Made by a program: the position numbers and the translations under genes. 64,000 nucleotides of DNA from Pomacea canaliculata (Eukaryota; Mollusca; Gastropoda; Architaenioglossa; Ampullariidae): positions 14,296,252-14,360,251 of the forward strand of contig NC_037595.1 in NCBI RefSeq assembly GCF_003073045.1, written 5' to 3'. The notes below the pieces were generated by a model. The model was given only the letters and a program-made list of their open reading frames with translations. It had not been told where the DNA came from and searched no databases. How positions within the stretch are numbered: position 1 is the stretch's first letter; every line of letters begins with the position of its first letter. Positions 24,946-39,092 of this stretch are shown one piece after another.

Positions 24946-25127
24946 GGGGGGGATTGTGTTTTACGCCGTGTCAGCAGCTAAGGCTATATTACGGCAAGCA
25001 GCCAGCCCTGTAAACAGATGTCACGTGCAGAGAAAGATCAGCGTGCCCGAGACGAGAAATGAACTCAGGGCAGCCAACCTTCACTGTATTGGTGACAGGC
25101 GCTAACCGTTGCGCCACCGGACCGCTC
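24946..25127 (-). mobile_element. tRNA-derived SINE with target-site duplication
   Basis: Read on the minus strand, the element starts with a tRNA-like head. Box A is GGTGGCGCAACGGTTAGCG (25101-25120) and box B is GAGTTCATTTCTC (25054-25066). A body follows and the 3' part reads GTAATATAGCCTTAGCTGCT then GACACGGCGTAAAACACA, a tail style I associate with molluscan SINEs. It is flanked by a near-perfect direct repeat CTACGTACGG(G)AAAAG at 24930-24945 and 25128-25142, as expected of target-primed insertion. The short, nearly intact target duplication suggests a moderately young copy. Confidence 0.88.
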
Positions 25128-28100
25128 TACGTACGGAAAAGAGCTGACCCCCGACATTCATTACTGTACCGTGGACAAGGCGAACCACTCAACATTCACT
25201 GCACTCACAGCCATTAGATGATAACACTCTTTACTTTCTGGGGTTTTTTTTTTCCTCATTACTATGCCTAGTTTGTATGTGTTGTAAAAATTACAAGTGA
25301 TAATACTGTAATGCGGGCCGATAACCTAAGTAGTAATTTGTTATTCACACTCTCTAGCTCTTAATTTGTTGTTGAACTATGTAGTATATATTATAGTACC
25401 CATATAGAGGTACCTAACAGACAACAATACACCATATTATCGTACGATCTGTATATTACACATGTTGCAGTTTAGCTTTATGTACTGTTTTAGAAATGTG
25501 CAGCCATTGTGATGTCATCCTCCCTCCTGTTAGGGTCTAAACAATGAAATAGTCTTGTCTTGTTTTGTGATTACCTTCATTATCTATACTTTAATCATGG
25601 GGACAATGTTTTCTTCCTTTCAACTTTCCTTCTAACTTAAGAGCGTACTTAATGAGATCAACCTGACTCCTGTCTGCTGATGGGTGAAGTTCTTTTTTGT
25701 TTCAATTTTGTAGTGAGAAGTGCTCAAAGTGTAAAGGTTTTTGTCAGGGACAGCATGGACTTGACACGACTTGTCAAATGACATATTATTTACGTGTTTA
25801 TTTAACTAATAATTATAATGTTCTTTCCTCGACATACCTGATAGCCGGCCGACTTTCATTATTTCCTGAGTGGGAAGTTAACATTAATTTTATTCCACAT
25901 CGCTTTATCTCCAGCGCCGGGCATTGCAACAAGAACGAAGTACTCAACAAATGGGTTTGTTTTTTTTTTTAGTGAAGGGAAATTCCATGTTTTTTTATTT
26001 TTATTTATTTATTCTTGCAGGGTTTTCCGCTTAAGGAATAGACTGCTAAATGTGAAATATAGCTAAATCGTGAGAGGAAGCGGAAGAAAGGAAGAAGATA
26101 AATACGCACGCGCACATTTCCTCTCTTAGACACAACCACACACTCATACACACACACATACACTTTCGTTTTCTCTATCACACTCACTTACAGAGAGAGA
26201 GGTTGGACTAAATTGTGAACAAAAGTAAAGAAAAAGACAGTAACAAATAAAATTATAAAGAGTGACATGACGACATACAAAGCTCTTCTTGTTCTGCGTA
26301 CACGTACCTGCACACAAACTGACAGAAGAAATTAAAATGACGGACGATGTTGTGGTCGGTAAACAACAAACCACTTCCTAGGTGCACGACCGCATTAGAC
26401 TACTGCGCTTAAATCAAATGCAGGAAAGAAAAACTTCTGCAGTTAAAAAAAACATTCCAGTGTTCAGCGATCAGACTCTCCCATCCTCTGTCGTGCAGCT
26501 CCTCCTGATGGACCCCTTGAAAGGGAGACCATCGATCATGACGTGGACAGTAATTACCGCCCTTGATCAGGGTAAGGGGAGAGGGCGAGTGACGCGTGCA
26601 GCTTGGGCATGCTCTCTTCTCACCTTGACCTCACGCCCTCTCTGGCGCTGGCTGGGAGGCTGTCTGGCTGGCTGGGAGGCTGATGGCCTTCAGACTGAAG
26701 GTTAGCTTCGTGTCCAAGTGTCAGCGTGCGTCCGGTAAGAAGGACAGCAAATGTCTACATGTTGTTACATAGACTGGTTTGCTGCTGGAGTGACTGTGTG
26801 CTGGTTATACAGGACTGGTTCTCCTGGCAACTCATGGTGAACTAGCTACCAGACCAGTATTCGGCGTGAAAGCAGATATAATGCTATTAAACTCAAAATA
26901 ATATTCTCCAAAAATTTAAAATAAGTGTTTTATGAATGTACGTAGATATACTTACGTTGTCTAATTATCATTAACGTACGTAGATATACTCACGTTGTCA
27001 AAACTTCAGCCAATGGGAGAGCTAGAATATATATATACTGTATATCAATTAAAGTGTCAGCTGGAATCCTATTTCTCAATCACGTGTCCTCGTGAACATC
27101 CGTGACGTCAACCGATGTTTGTAGATGTACAGCTGTAGTACGAACAAGAATGGTTGCAGAATTTTATCTTGATGTCTCTGCCCTGTCGTTTGAAAAATAA
27201 TGAAGGTATAGTACACAGTCAATAATTAACTAGTTGCCGGTCCATGCCACCATGCCATTTTACAACCATACCACTAAGCTGATAAGTAAGTAAGGAAGCA
27301 AGTAAGCACTTGGGCATGCGTTCGTTTCTTCTTTTGTCATATTTTTTTTCTTGTGGCGAATGGAGGGTTGATGCTTGTAAATGTTTTCTCTCTGTTGTAA
27401 AAAAAAAAAAAAAAAAAAAAAAAACAATGGCTGGTTTTTTTCGTAATGCAATAATACAGTATCACTTCTTTTCTCTGCGATAAGTTGTCAGGTTCTTATG
27501 ATACTAGGTCGCTTTATTGTCAGTTCGTACAGTTTAAAAAAATAGCCTTCGCTTTCACACCCAGTGTTGTGCGCAAAAATAATTCGTTCATTCCCAGCGC
27601 TAACAAGAAGAGAATAGTAATAATAATCATCATCATCATACGTCTTCCTTTTCTACATGCCCCGACAGCTCAGTGGATAGATGAACTGTGTCAGGAAGAT
27701 GATTAGCAGACAGCAGACACTAGATTAATGAGTGACATATAGACAGAGGCACCGAGGGATTAAAAAAAAAAAACAAATGAGTAGATACTCACCCACGCCT
27801 GTGCACCAGAAAGTCTGTGCATCTGCACCAGACGATTGATGAGTTTGCAGGCTGACACCACGTGATGGATGTCGGCCAGTCAGGAAAGGGATTATGACGT
27901 CACTAAGCTCACACCGAGAGCACCCGGGAACGAGAGAAACTAATAAAAAAGGTATAAAACTAGCAGAAATGACAAATGTACATGAAAGTGTTGACCCGAC
28001 TATTCCGTTTGAAATTCCCAAACTCTCTCGCGCGCGCATGTACACACACATATGAAGAGAGAAAGAAAACATAGAGGGCACTTGCACACGTGCAGAGAGA

Positions 28101-31100
28101 GAAAGAGAATGTGGGAAGAAAAAAGTTAAGTCAAGAGAGCAAAGCAAGTTCATCTAGTGCGATGCAATTAGAAACAGCTTGTCAAAAATAAAACTAATGT
28201 TCTCATCATTTGATTTACTTTACATAATCTTATTCTGCACGTGTGGATTATACGGCGACAAAATATATTTTCCCCACACACAATCTTCGTCCATTGGAAT
28301 AAAATGGACAAGGACACCACAAGAAAGACACAAAGACACAAACATCGTCAGCAACATTTTAAATGCAGGTGCAGATCATCATGGCCACAATCATTTGTTC
28401 CACTAAAGCTGCGAAGAAAGACTAAACAGCATAAAAAATTGAAAGGGGGCAAAGTTCAAGTTATGAATCAAGCCCGTGTGGCCTACAGGTGAGAAACCTT
28501 ACCTTCCCCGGGTTTGTATTAAGCTTGGGTTAGGGTTATGGTGTGGGCTAGGTCTGTGCTTAGCGTTGTGTTCACAGAAAAATTGTATTTGTATTTTAAA
28601 GTCAACACACTTACTAAGCCTTGTTTACTTGCTCGTTGGCTAATGATGTAATACATGATGTAATGATGTAATACATTATCGTGCTTTGATTAGCTCAAGC
28701 TTTGCTGTGAGACAAATAATTTCGCCTTCATTTGCGGTCGGGAAACACATTGTTCTGACTGTCTGATTGGCTGATGCCTTCTGACGGCATTGAAGGTTGG
28801 AAAATAATTCCGCCCGCGAGATCGCTGTCACGTGACTTCATGACGTCACACAGCGCCTGCAACTAGGAGTATATTCACGTCAAACGGTTGGTCATAAATA
28901 TTGTGACACCGAGCTACATTCACTCACTTTCTGAGCTTGTGAAAGCTCTGTGACATGGGGTTAGCTGACATGACTTGTACCGGGTATTATATTTTTAATC
29001 ATCAGTCATATTGTTTTATCTTCAGTCCAGCGCGGCATTAGCTGCATGTCACAACTCTAAACATTATTGTGTTCTTTTTATTGTGGGGAAACATACTTCA
29101 CAAGAGAGAAGTGGGGGAGGGGGTGAACTTGTGAAACAGTGTGAGTCAGCGACAAAAAGAAAGATGAGAGAGAGAGGACAGGTGTGTCAGTGAGACTGTG
29201 AGTGAAAATGCGAGAGCGGGAACCTTACCATCTCCCTCCCATGCGAAGACACATTTTGGTCTTTCCCCAACTAAAAGGTGTCAAGGTAAATAACAGGAAA
29301 CTGTCATGCGTGGCTGACTCCGTCCGTTACCTGTAGTTTCTTGATCCTGTTCCTCGGGTATCCACAGTTCCTACAGCATCACTCTCTCTATATATATATA
29401 TGTAAACTTTACCAGAAGCCAGTAATCCAGCGGTCGACTGTTACGATCGTTGTCGATATTGTCATTGTTTATCCTGTGGACTCTTACCTTTAAAGAACAT
29501 TTCACGAACTCTGTAGTAGAGGATTCATACGCAGGTAAAACTTTCTGTTTCCTCCCCTCAAAACACAAGTTGTTACTGTCTCATTACCTCCTCATACAAG
29601 AAAAAGCTAATTATATATATATCTTGAAATTGATTTTATAATTGGGACTAGGGATCATATCAGAAAGTAATCGCATGATTTAATGATTTTATTATAAAGA
29701 ATGGTCTGTATAATTGTGACTACACCAATGGGAGAGTGTGTTTACGCACATCACAGCAGGTGCGCTCTGCGATACTCGTCTGCTCACCTGTACAATACCT
29801 TGTCATCGTTCGTCATCGCTCGACGAGCGACATCAGATGATCTCCGAAGAAGCCTCATATCAAACGTCTCCCCACATGCCAACGACATTTAACGGTTTTT
29901 CGGAGACATTTATGAGATAGGTGCACGGATAGTCACTTGTTAGAGTTTGAAGTTCCTCGTTTTCTGAATCTTACTTAGATACCTATAGATACTTAGAAGT
30001 TTGGAATCATGAAAGCAAGGACTCGAACTGATAGCCACGTTTTGCTATGTAGCAGAAAAAAATGAAACAAAAATTATTATAGACGTGTAAGATTTTAGAA
30101 TACTAGATAGAGAGATGGACAGAGAGATGTAAACACGGCAAAGTTTTGTTTTCTTTCCTTGCCTACGCGACAGGCAAGAAATTATTTTCTGTCTCCAGTG
30201 TTGACACGAAAACAATACCACAGCACGTGCTGAGAGCTCTGACTGTCGTAACCTCGTTTAAAATAAAAAATCTTCATAAATTTAAAAGCTAGTGAGGTGT
30301 CAGCCGACAAAGTGACAGAGATGTGCATGTTGTTCTCGGTGGCTTGTCGACTGAAAGCTGTTTGTCGGTTTGCTTTTCAGCTCCAGGAACTGCACGACAT
30401 TGATAATGAAGTGTCCTGGGTAACGAATTTTCAGTACAACAATTTTTTGTTAAGTCCTGGCAGGTCCCCAAGAGCTTAGAGGGACAACTTGCCTCCTGGC
30501 CAATGAACAGCACATCAGTTTGTCTCCTGGCCAGACTCTGCTCAGAAACATGATCCAAATCGACTCTGGACATTGAATTTTATGTACCTATTTTCTGTCA
30601 AGTCAGCCCTGGACTGTATGAGAAGCCTGCCTGTGGTTCTCCTCGCTTGTCTCGTCGCTGATAATCGACAGCTCGTCACCGAGTTGTTTATCTCCATGAC
30701 GGCGATGACGAAGCGCACCTGACGCAGGTGCAGTTCACAAGATGTAGGCAGTTGCTCTTCCTGTCACTTCCTACCTTTGTCCTGCAATCATCTTTCTCGC
30801 CCCCGTTGCTGCTGGACCTGTGAACTGTTTGTCACGCTCTGCTGACAGCCAAAACATAAACACTCTCAGCTTCACATCAACCGCGCAAACACCCGTTACC
30901 TTCGCAACCGGATGTCAAAGGACTCAACCCCTGACCCCATGACTTCGCGCGCAGTATCCGCCTGACGACACCTGTCTCGTCGAATTCAAGCATTGCGGTT
31001 TGTTGTCGCTGTTGAACCCTATTTATTTATAAATTCGGCAATAAACACTCGACAAATAGCCGGTGTGCACCAAAATAAACTGAGTTACCTTTTTTTTCTT

Positions 31101-34008
31101 CTTCTTTTTTCTTTTCTTGTTTTACTGTTGGCAGCGCGGGGCGCTTTTATATTTCCGTCAAGTCAGTGGGTCATGAGCTTTTGGTGCATCAAACGAGCGT
31201 ACACCTGCTTCCAACCCTGGAGGTTTAACCTTTGAGAAGAAGGCTTATGGGAAAGGACAACTCTTTGTAGATAACATCTTGAACACCAGCTCTTCACGTG
31301 GACTGAACCAGAAAGAAAGCCTCAGCATCGAGCGACATTGAGAGACTATGATGTTTGCTCGGCCTCCAAGTGAAAATAATTCCAACAGAAGTACAATCGA
31401 ACCTCGCCATTCGAATGTACTTCATTTTGCAAAATAGTTTGAGTAGCGAGAGTCCGACTATCAATGACAACTAATTATTGTGATGGGAATAGTTCATATC
31501 TTCTACTACATTAGTATAATATAAAATGAACTTTTGCTTTATAATTAATCGCTGGAGGTGCGTTCTAAATTCTGTGAAACCATTTTTGGTAGCTGTTGCC
31601 AAAGGATGGAGAGCAAGCTTGCCTCTCTCTCACTTCACCAAACGTTCAGTCGGCCTTCAAATTATTTTTGTCCAGTCCACGACTGCATCAATTTCCGCAC
31701 TCTGTCTTTTTCATCTATTCTCGGCTTGTTCTCTACCCTCATCCATTATCGGCCACCGGAGGCGTGACTTGTACACTTCACTCGACACGGTCATGCTCCA
31801 GCCGCACAGGTGAAAGGTACTGGCAGAGGGATGTCTACCTGTGTACCTTTGCCACGTGTTCAGAAAAAACTAACACCTGGAGCAAGGACACGCTCAGTGA
31901 ACAGACTGCGACAGAGTTGCCAAGTACTAACAACTCACAACACTTTTCGACCAGAAGAAATGTTGCAATATTTTAAATATATTACCAAGGTGAGCCATAG
32001 AACTACATCCATCACCTGTTCAGAGAGATCTTCTTGGTCGTGATGCTGCTCATTATAAGTTCTCATTATTATTATCATCTCCACAAATTGTTTATTATTA
32101 TTGAGGACACAAACAGATGGACAGACATCTTGATGTGTTCTAAGTTTAGAACAATGAGCTCCCTCTTTGTTTGTAATCTTTCAAACCTGCCTCCAGTGTT
32201 TCGTGGGAGAGCTAGCAGGTGTGGTGAGATGCCCGCCCATACGTCAGCCCGTACAACATCCACCACCGACCATCATTTGCATCGCTGTCAAGCCCTTGCT
32301 GGCTGTGGCTGCCATACAGTCCACTCCCTTGACAGCAGACACTATTTTACCCTCTTCGGAGTCATCAGGTGTGAATGGGTAGAAGAAGTAGTTCTGAGGA
32401 CACCGTCTGTCTTATTGCGTCTCCGCCGTTTGGGAGGAAAGTAGCCGCTGACTGAAAGGAGACTTACTGTGGAGACTAATGTGGAAACATGTGGAAACTG
32501 AAGTGGGGATGTGTGGAGACATGTTCTTGAGACTTCTGTAAGGAGGATTTCGTGAGTTTTGTTTCGTTCAGGCTGATGGTATAACGGGAGTATGTTAGAC
32601 ACGGGCAGCTCACTAAACACCTTTGTCCGTGGTTAAGAGGAGCTAACTCTTGAAATATCATTAAGTAAGATTTCGTATTGCTGTGAAATGTTGCAAGATA
32701 TGAAAGCTTCTGTGTTTCTTTACTAATTGTACAATGTACAGCTCACTTTTACTAATTACTTCCCGACTTATTTATCGATGGACTTGAGAGCGGACGCAGT
32801 GTGGGAATTGTTTGAAATGACCATGAACTCTTTGACTGGCGATGCAAAGGTGATTTCTACAGGACAGACGAGTACGAGATCTTTACTCGTACAGGGCAGA
32901 CATGGCTGAGTGAGCAGATAGTCACTTGTTAGTCTGATGTCTTTGCCAGCCTCGAGAGAAACCTGTCGGGAGCTTGTCGGATGAGAAGCCGGATGTTCTG
33001 GGATTGTCTTCTCCCAACCCGTTAATGACGTTTGAGGACTTTCACTTTCCATATCTCCTTTCTTGATTAAAAAAAAAAAATAGCCATCAAGCTATATCAC
33101 AGAGTAGAACTAAATTTATTTTGGACTGTCGCATTTAGTTCCACCGAGAATGCATAAACAGAGACTTTCTTTTTTTTTTTTTTTTTCTCGCCACTCTCAC
33201 TCCTTCCCTTGCTGTGAGCGCGGTCAAAGTCCAACATTCTCCGTACTCGTAGTTTTCCAGAAAGCCGACGAAAGACCGATCCTGTGTTGACTGGACGGAC
33301 GTCCCGCAAAGGGCGGACGTCACTCCCCACGTGACCAGGGCCGTTGGTACAAGACTGATGAGCAAATGGCGTCTACCTGTGCGCGATGCCCTCGGCGGAA
33401 CGATGGAGCTGTGCTGTGCTGTGCTGGTGATGCTGCAAGTGCTGTGCGGCCCCTGCTGTCAGTCACATCACCTGTAGGATCGTCAGCAGATGACAGACAC
33501 AGGCACAGCATCTACCGACACCTGATGTCATTAGAGACAGTGGACAATACGCGACACCCCGTGTCTGGAGTAAAACCGGTGAACCTTCCACGATCTTTTG
33601 CCCTCTGACTACAGTGAATAAATCTGGAGACTTAGACAAGCAAAGAGTTACTGACTGTTTATAAATCCAAATAAAACGCACTGCCATGTGTCACGCGCCG
33701 GTGGAGCACAGCAAGGTCACTAGACAAAGAGAATCGAGCACAGGTTGGCTCTGCCAGTCTGACAGTCTTTTTCCTTTTTCTTTCCGATAATGTAAAACAG
33801 TATATAAAATATATCCAAAGAACAAGCAGGATAGCATGCATGCTTAGAACGATCTATAAAACAGAAGTCTGGTGGCTAGCTCACCTTGAACACATCAAAG
33901 CCTCATTGGCCATGCTTTTGGGGTTTTTAATTACATATACATCTGTCACACCTATCTCCTAGAAATCTGACGGTCAGCGTGTTGTGTAGTCGATCTTATT
34001 ATTATTGT
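25128..34008. other. Intergenic, no gene supported
   Basis: Nine kilobases without a supportable gene or RNA. Minor items are a 24-bp direct repeat GTACGTAGATATACTTACGT... at 26938-26961 and 26976-26999, a run of about 22 A at 27402-27423, and CRE octamers at 27103-27110, 27895-27902 and 28841-28848. Box A-like TCAGTGGATAG at about 27670 has no box B partner. Confidence 0.5.
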
Positions 34009-34031
34009 GGTGCTGGTGGTGGTGGTGGTGG

Positions 34032-34066
<35 letters not shown>

Positions 34067-34068
34067 CC
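34009..34068. repeat. GTG/ATG trinucleotide microsatellite
   Basis: A run of GGT units passes into a run of GAT units, about 60 bases in all. Confidence 0.95.
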
Positions 34069-36374
34069 AGCGGTGGAGGTAATACTCGTACAGCCCTAAT
34101 AGTAACAGCACTAGCAACAGATGCAGAACGGTAAACAGTTATAAATAGCAACAGATGTATAAATAGCAACAGATGTAGAGCGGTCAGCAAACCGTATCTA
34201 TAAACAGAACAGCTGTAAACGATCTTCACGCTTGGCTTCACTGAGCAGACTGCACAGTTGAGGATAGAGGACGACATCAGTTCCTGTCTGTGACTTCCAG
34301 CTTTGTCTCACTACTTACTGAGCAGGAGATGCTGTGTACATAAATGGATCACGGCGCCATAGCCATTCATTTTCTGTCAGCGAGGGCTTTACTGAGTCGC
34401 CTCCATCTCCAGGCTGCTGACAACGGAGTAAAATTGAGGGCCCTGATCATGTGTCGTGTCATTAGTGTGCCATGTATTGTGTTACAGAACAGAGGTTAAC
34501 GGTCTTAACAGCTGAAATTTTAAAGCATCATCCCACATGTCGGCGAGTATGTTATAGACACAGTTAAACATGAGACTTACAGACAGACAGACACACACAC
34601 ACATACAGACAGACACACAGACAGACATACAAGCAGATAGACACACAGGCAGACAAACAGACCTCATATATTAGCGAATATCGTTTGCTGGAATTACTGT
34701 GAACTGGATTAGTATATAAAGCTTTGTCCTGATCGTGTTAACTATAAAGTCAATATAAAGTCAATATAAAGTCAATATATTTCAATTGTTGACAACCCCA
34801 TTCTAAACATTTTATTTACGACAACGTAGTTGCGTTCCTCGCTCCAAGCCGCTGATCCCCGAGGGTCTGGAGGTAAGTCCGTAATACCAGCCATTCACAA
34901 CGGAAAGCTCCGACAGCGGGACGCGTTCACACAGCTGCAGACGATCATCTGATCGTCAACGACGACTCGGGGTTGGGGAGGGACACGTGCAGAAGCACGC
35001 GCTTAAACACACTTTCAGTCAACGTGCAAACACATGCACTATCCCTCCTCCTTGATGCATATTTCAGTGTTTGTTTTTCGAGAATATGATGTGGACGACG
35101 GTTCACAAGGTAACTGCTGTGAACGAGTGCTGGCGAGGAGAAAGTGCCAACTGCGTCATTGCACGTTAATGACGGGGTAACGTGAGCACCCGTCAGCCAC
35201 GTGTCCTAATGACGGGCACATACCTGGGAGCGCATCAGGCGTGTAACGGTAACCGGACAGAACTGGACTAACTCTACCCGGAGACGATGGGCGGGTGGTC
35301 TGACTGCCATTCTTGCCTCACATCTCATTCCTTGAGACTCGTCTTCAGCTTCCTCTCGCTCGTCCTTTATGGGATAGAATCGTTCTTGCCACACCTGGAG
35401 CTAGCCCTCCCTTTCTTTCAGGTGAGCAAGTGTAGCATTGTGCTTGTTATTAAGCATGGAAACGGGCGAGAACCGTTCTCTTTTGACAACGACAGGAACG
35501 GGACTGTCTGGCAAAACTTCTCTCGTTTTATGTCTTCATGTCCACAGGTCGCTCCTAATATGGCGGTTAGTCTTATATTCAGAGCATCTGCTGACTCTAA
35601 CATTGCTTTTTAATAGTTTTAATTCATTGTTCAATTTGCACTGCAGGCCGTAAAGTATAATTATTGGAAGGATTTGTCAAAAGTACCCGACAGAGACATA
35701 CAGTTGCTGTTTCTGCTTCTTGCTATCATCAGAAGTTCTTTCTGTGATCTTGCTGTTGAGAGGAGAGTGGAGTTAATGAACTGTCCAGTTCTCGGTGTGA
35801 AAGGTTCTTGTCCTCCCTCAGTGCCCCCAGTGTAATCCTTGCTGAAAGCTTGTGAGTCTTGTCCTTGCTCCAAGCTTGAGAATTCCAAAGTGTCTAGTTC
35901 AGTACATGGTCACATAAGGCTTGGGGTAGATACATGGTGTACAGAAGGCTTTGAACCAAATGCATGATGTACTAAGGGGGTAGTTTACATGGTGTATTTA
36001 ACTGTTTGTGTTGTACACGAGGTGTACTGAGGGTCTGTGATGTTGGTAAAGACGAGGTATGTCTGAAGGACATGCCGAGTATTTTCTGCGGTTCTTTCGT
36101 GCCGGACAGAGCGGTGAGCTGTGATAGGGATGAATACAGAACAGCGTTCAGGATCGAAAAAGAAGTCGCTAATGAGAGCAAAGTACTGGCGATGTACCCG
36201 GGCACTCGGGGCCATGTCAACATCATAATATTCACGCGCATCTCAGGTTAACATGGCGGTCATCTGGGGCCGGAGTCATGAAGCGAGGCAACGGAACGGA
36301 AGTCCTGTGACGTCAGTGGAAATGAGTGCAAATACACTTTTGGCGGACGCTGAAGCAGCGTCTGCTAACGGCAG
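34069..36374. other. Intergenic, no gene supported
   Basis: No domain or clear exon chain is seen. A CAGA/CACA run lies at about 34572-34655 and a CRE at 36308-36315. The open frames at 35287-35613 and 36006-36251 lack family signatures and have frames of similar length on the other strand. Confidence 0.45.
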
Positions 36375-36584
36375 TTGGTTGGTTGGGTGGGTGGATGGGT
36401 GGTTCTACCTTGAGGTGATTTTGCACTATGGGGGAAAGGAAGGAGGGAGGAAACTGGAGTACCTGGGGAAAAAACCCGATGTCCAGCCGTGTCACATATA
36501 AAGATATATCCCGAGATGAGATCTGAACCTCTCACCGCAGTTGTGACATGCGAGTGGTATAACCTCTACACTACCGGGCGCCCC
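36375..36584 (-). mobile_element. tRNA-derived SINE (second family)
   Basis: On the minus strand the head reads GGGGCGCCCGGTAGTGTAGA, with a box A like TAGTGTAGAGGTTA (about 36560-36573) and box B GGTTCAGATCTC (about 36518-36529), at the usual spacing. The central part carries the motif CCCCAGGTACTCCAGTTTCC (about 36449-36468), and the 3' end runs into a CCACC/CCAACC simple repeat. The phrase GGAAACTGGAGTACC on the plus strand resembles a sequence conserved in SINEs of several animals; naming that domain would need a database. I could not find a clear target-site duplication, so the ends are approximate. Confidence 0.75.
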
Positions 36585-39012
36585 TTCAGTCAACCGTACT
36601 TTGTCCTCTGACCTTTGTGCCCCGGATTGCAGTGTCGGCTAGCCATGGGTGCCAAAGCAGTTTCCGACCGGTGACGAGGGACCTGGTGCACAGTACAAAC
36701 AAGTAGCGTTTTAGCTGGTTGCTAGGCGTCAGCCATCAAGTTAGCAGCTTGCCATGCACCGTGGCCCTGGCGTCTAACAAGTCACGTGACTCAGGCCCTG
36801 CCCTCAAGAGCCTGCAGGTCGCACGCGCTGCACGATGAAAGCAGCAACTGCAGCTTGTCGTCCTTGTGTTGTGTATGAGACGACTAGTGTTCACGCTGAC
36901 CCAGTCATTACAAGGGGCAGGCTCGGCTGTATTATTGTCACTCGCAAAATTGTGCAATTATATTGTTTTATACAATTTTTTTAACTTAATATGATATATG
37001 GATAAAATTTTAAAAAGCAAGATTTAAACGTTCAAAAATAAGCCCCCTAACGGCTGAATTAGTTCTCACTCTTACTTTACTAGCTTTACTTCAGGGAAAA
37101 AACACAGTTGCCGGTTTGAAAACATCAACTCGCACAGCATGCAATCAAAAATAACTGTCCTCTCATTCTAGCAGCCTAGTGTTGCTTGGTCTGGAGGAGA
37201 GAGGTTCCTGACAGGTTCCACACTAGAGTGACTAGAGTGGACCCCTGGCCTGAGTCACGTGTACAAGCACGTGCTTGTCATTTGATGTGAATAATTCAGC
37301 TCGCGATACACACACTGGTATCAAGTTGATACACATCTCTCCTTGGCGATAATCGTTTGAGTCACCTCATCTGCACTCGGTTGATCTTAGTCTCCAGCAT
37401 TGCACGCCTATCTCTATTGTTTACAGTTTTATTTACGTGTTTATGTTTACTCCTTGCACCTTTATTTTTCCGATGCAGTCCAAAGACCGTAGAATGTGTG
37501 TAAAGTGACAGAAAGAAACTGGTTATGTGGTTAAAAAATGTGTTTCTACTATTTACAGTCATTCTCTCTGAAGCTTCAAGCTTCAAGCTCTGACTCAAGC
37601 TTAGCTACCTTGTGTCTCAAGCATTTCAAGTCAACAAAAGTCTTGACTAGACACTGCAGTACCTACATTGCAGGTGAACAGAAAAACACATGTCTACAGG
37701 TAACCGAGTTACACGAAGATTCATTGAGAGCCGCTTAGTGTGGATTGAGAGGATTAGAGTTCGGTAAAAGCTTGTCGCAAAGGTGAGCGACACGCCTCCA
37801 GTCACATAAAAGATTAAAAGGATTAGAGGAGAAGCCGCCCGTGCTATAAATAGCCGCAAACTGAGATGCATTTCAGTCACGTGATGAGAAGCGCTGTAGA
37901 ACAAAGCCTGTTTAATGAGACGTTACAAAGTGACGTAACGTGATCGTTGTAGAACACGAAGAGGAAGATGGAGGGGGACTTCCAGGACAAAAAGTTTATG
38001 ATAAGCAACTCTGGGACCTGTGGTCTTGTCCTGCAGGAACGCCATGTTGGCTTCTGTGGGACCTTTGCTCTCAGAAATGATGGCTTGGCTTCATCATAAC
38101 ATTGTTTCCAGGGAAAATTATTTCTAAATAAAATTTTGTCAGTTAATCTACAAAGTTTCCAGTATTGAGGTTTCTAGCATGCTATTCATCTGACAGTGCA
38201 GTTGTTGACCAGGTGGGCACATGCGCACTGAAGGGGTTAATGATGTGAGCTAAGAGGAGGATGACAAACTGCATGTGCGCAGGCTGATGACATGGAGGGA
38301 GGGGAGGGAGGAAGCGTGCTCACATCCCCAAACAGCTTGTTTATTGGAGGATTAAGGACAAACAACCACCGCTTATAGCATCATGCCGCTAGGAGGCGAC
38401 AGTACGTTGAATATTCATTGACGCCTGTTGCTCCCTGCCTTCCTCCCCAGACACCTCAGGTGTTTTGTTTCATTCATCATTTTGTCTTCGCCCGTCACGG
38501 TGTGAAAGGTACCTGCGATTTTTGCTCGGAAATAGGACATTTCTGTACATCTCTCCCAGGTAGGTGATGATAAATAAAAACTACTTTGATAAGTCTCGGA
38601 TATGAGATGAGCGAGGTACGTCGGCGAATATCTTAAGCGTGCACACAGGTGTGTATGTGTGTGTGGACGTTTGTCTTCAATGTATGTATGTAAAAAACGT
38701 GTTTATACATTCACAGAATGTATAGTAGGGTATATCTGTAGATTCTTGCGTATGTGTGCGCACTCGTGCATGCAGAAAATCCATGCAAAAAAAAATTATC
38801 TAGTGTTATTTACTATTTTACGAAGTGAGTGGATAAACGTTGTCTGTCACCCTTCAGTCACTGATCACAGATTGTCATCTCTAGTCATCCGTGAAACGTA
38901 ACATTGTCTGTAAAACAAAAAAAACTCAGCGGTGCATAAAGCATCTCCGACAATTCTTTCATTTTGACGGTTATACTTTAAACAACGAGGTTTTACCGGT
39001 GATTCAGTATTG
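36585..39012. other. Intergenic, no feature seen
   Basis: No supportable gene or mobile element. A few CACGTG E-boxes and one near-CRE (GTGACGTAAC at about 37931) are scattered through it. Confidence 0.45.
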
Positions 39013-39092
39013 TGACGTCACAGCACGCCCACACGACACTGAAGACCAACATTCCGCCGGGTGACGTCACAAGACGGATACCAGTGACGTCA
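39013..39092. promoter_or_regulatory. Cluster of three palindromic CREs
   Basis: TGACGTCA occurs at 39013-39020, 39062-39069 and 39085-39092, three full sites in 80 bases, about 1.5 kb upstream of the receptor gene at 40539. CREB/ATF/CREM factors bind this octamer in animals. That it acts on the receptor gene is an inference. Confidence 0.5.

Noticed and set aside
27660-27700. Box A-like head (CAGCTCAGTGGATAG), possible SINE
   Set aside because: No box B at the expected distance and no tail or target duplication.
30005-30050. Minus-strand box B-like GTTCGAGTCC, possible tRNA or SINE
   Set aside because: No box A and no acceptor stem on either side.
36006-36251. 81-residue plus-strand frame with an equally long antisense frame
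   Set aside because: Neither strand shows splice signals or a recognisable family; a chance frame is the simplest reading.
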